Assembly: GCA_030917805.1 (NCBI GenBank)
Contig: JAUPUA010000040.1
Coordinates: 1-5,836 of the forward strand
Length of the DNA stretch: 5,836 nt
DNA from: Patescibacteria group bacterium
GTDB taxonomy: Bacteria; Patescibacteriota; Saccharimonadia; Saccharimonadales; HK-STAS-PATE-42
Direction: 5' to 3'
Shown here: one piece after another, positions 4,823 through 5,836 of the stretch
How the letters are laid out: each line of letters opens with the position of its first letter
Numbering within the stretch: position 1 is the stretch's first letter
Position numbers and translations under genes: made by a program
Notes under the pieces: generated by a model
What the model saw: only the letters and a program-made list of their open reading frames with translations
Database searches by the model: none
What the model was told of the DNA's origin: nothing

Positions 4823-4855
4823 TTTGATTAAAATCACATCAAGAACTTAATCAAA
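4823..4855 (+). terminator. AT-rich inverted repeat between mraY and dnaX
   Basis: TTTGATTAA (4823-4831) and TTAATCAAA (4847-4855) are a perfect 9 bp inverted repeat around 15 bases; the pairing extends through GC/GC with one bulged A. It begins 6 bases after the mraY stop. The stem is AT-rich and no T-run follows, so it is a poor intrinsic terminator. The right arm lies where the -35 of dnaX would be, so it may be a regulatory site instead. Confidence 0.35.
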
Positions 4856-4869
4856 AGCATCCATATTGC

Positions 4870-4878
4870 TGCTATACT
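4870..4878 (+). promoter_or_regulatory. Extended -10 promoter of dnaX
   Basis: TGC is followed by TATACT (4873-4878), the same hexamer as in the mraY promoter. No good -35 is seen; TTAATC (4847-4852) is 20 bp away. The predicted start near 4885 gives a leader of about 48 bases that contains the dnaX Shine-Dalgarno. Confidence 0.6.
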
Positions 4879-4913
4879 TAAACGTAATAAAGTGAGTTAA
4901 TCTGCCACTAAGC

Positions 4914-4920
4914 AGGAGGG
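4914..4920 (+). promoter_or_regulatory. Shine-Dalgarno of dnaX
   Basis: AGGAGGG is the only strong ribosome-binding site in the window. It lies 12-13 bases before the GTG at 4933, a little farther than usual. A TAA at 4924-4926 closes the frame upstream, so no earlier start is possible. Confidence 0.6.
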
Positions 4921-4932
4921 TAATAAAACTAC

Positions 4933-5836
4933 GTGTCCAGTCGTGCGCTCTACAGAAAATATCGCTCAAAAAGCTTGCAAGAGGTTGTAGGCCAGCAACA
5001 TATCGTCCAGGTATTAGATACTGCCATAAAAAATAACAAGATATCGCATGCATATCTATTTACAGGGCCAAGAGGAGTCGGAAAAACATCTATTGCTAGG
5101 ATATTCGCTCATCAAATTAACCAAATTGAGTATAAAGAAGAAGCCACTAATCTAGACATTATCGAGATAGATGCTGCCAGTAACAGTGGCGTAGATGACA
5201 TGCGAGACCTAAAAGACAAGATTGGTTCTGCCCCAGCTAGTTTAAAGTTCAAAGTCTATATTATTGATGAGGTTCACATGTTAAGCGGAGCAAGCTTCGC
5301 CGCCCTGCTCAAAACCATCGAAGAACCTCCATCCCATGCAGTCTTCATTCTTGCTACAACAGATGCACATAAAGTACCGAGCACGATTATGAGTCGGGTG
5401 CAAAAGTTCTACTTTAAACCAATTGATACTAAAGAGATAGAAAAACACCTCAGTGAGGTTTGTAAAGAAGAATCAATTGTGGCCGCAGCAGATGCCCTTG
5501 GGCTAATAGCCGAATCTGCTGAAGGCAGTATGCGCGATGCTCTGAGTCTACTAGATCAAGTTTCATCTGGCCACAAAGAAGTTACACTTAAATATGTGCA
5601 AAGTTCTCTGGGTCTGTCAGATCAAGCCAGTATAGATAAGCTTGCTCTGCACGTCCTTGCAGGGAAGCTAGAGCTTATACCCGGTAGTTTAAATCAAATA
5701 ATCGAAAATGGAGCTGACCCACGAGCTATGGGGCTACAGATATACCAGAACCTAAAATCCAAGATAAGTTCATATGAGGATTTCAGCACTCTCGCTGAGC
5801 TCTTAACCGTCGGCTCGCTCTCTAAACCAGTTTTAG
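4933..5836 (+). CDS. dnaX: DNA polymerase III gamma/tau subunit (5' part), lacking the zinc module
   Basis: DnaX is the ATPase core of the clamp loader, which opens and loads the sliding clamp and, as tau, links polymerases at the fork. The frame runs off the window end after 301 codons. The GTG start is chosen because it comes three codons before the family opening ALYRKYR (5-11) and is the only start after an in-frame stop. Visible motifs are VVGQQH (18-23), Walker A GPRGVGKT (45-52), IEIDAASN (77-84), Walker B VYIIDE (108-113), sensor 1 ATTD (141-144), the SRV arginine finger (Arg155) and sensor 2 GSMRDALSLLDQ (198-209). Domain III begins about 216. Between Walker A and IDAASN only some 24 residues are present and none is cysteine, so the usual four-cysteine zinc module is missing; from memory this is also seen in other Saccharibacteria. 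Whether separate tau and gamma forms exist cannot be seen. Confidence 0.95.
   Translation, partial: MSSRALYRKYRSKSLQEVVGQQHIVQVLDTAIKNNKISHAYLFTGPRGVGKTSIARIFAHQINQIEYKEEATNLDIIEIDAASNSGVDDMRDLKDKIGSAPASLKFKVYIIDEVHMLSGASFAALLKTIEEPPSHAVFILATTDAHKVPSTIMSRVQKFYFKPIDTKEIEKHLSEVCKEESIVAAADALGLIAESAEGSMRDALSLLDQVSSGHKEVTLKYVQSSLGLSDQASIDKLALHVLAGKLELIPGSLNQIIENGADPRAMGLQIYQNLKSKISSYEDFSTLAELLTVGSLSKPVL

Noticed and set aside
4847..5053. Minus-strand open frame across the dnaX start
   Set aside because: It overlaps the dnaX promoter, Shine-Dalgarno and conserved N-terminus and shows no family features.

Overview
The window looks like chromosomal DNA from a Patescibacteria (CPR) bacterium, most likely Candidatus Saccharibacteria (TM7). 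The reasons are a DnaX that lacks the usual four-cysteine zinc module, a divergent MraY, a small coiled-coil/beta protein of a kind I associate with CPR genomes, AT-rich DNA, and short proteins of unknown function. This lineage call rests on recognition, not on a search. All six complete genes end in TAA, and no in-frame TGA needs to be read as an amino acid, so the standard bacterial code fits.

Layout from left to right. Positions 1-344 hold no convincing gene but carry a composite intergenic repeat (boxes called A, B, D and C here). A YjbR/MmcQ-family gene on the minus strand (345-677) diverges from a small cysteine-containing gene of unknown function on the plus strand (739-1164). That gene converges on oligoribonuclease orn (1156-1737, minus) and overlaps it by 9 bases. 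From a second divergent promoter region (1738-1863) the plus strand carries a single-pass membrane protein (1864-2751), the small coiled-coil/beta protein (2903-3418), a second copy of the composite repeat (3477-3628), mraY (3692-4816) and the 5' part of dnaX (4933 to the window end).

Functionally these are mostly unrelated housekeeping genes: nanoRNA turnover (Orn), the lipid I step of peptidoglycan synthesis (MraY), the clamp-loader ATPase (DnaX), and three proteins of unknown role. They do not look like one operon. Most genes have their own promoter, usually an extended -10 (TGn plus a TATAAT-like hexamer) with a poor or absent -35. Leaders are very short or lack a Shine-Dalgarno; only dnaX has a strong one.

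I see no defence system, CRISPR array, transposase or RNA gene. The most interesting signals are the composite repeat, whose hairpin keeps pairing through two compensatory changes between copies; the conservative substitutions at several catalytic positions of MraY; and a small gene whose promoter places the transcript start on its ATG.
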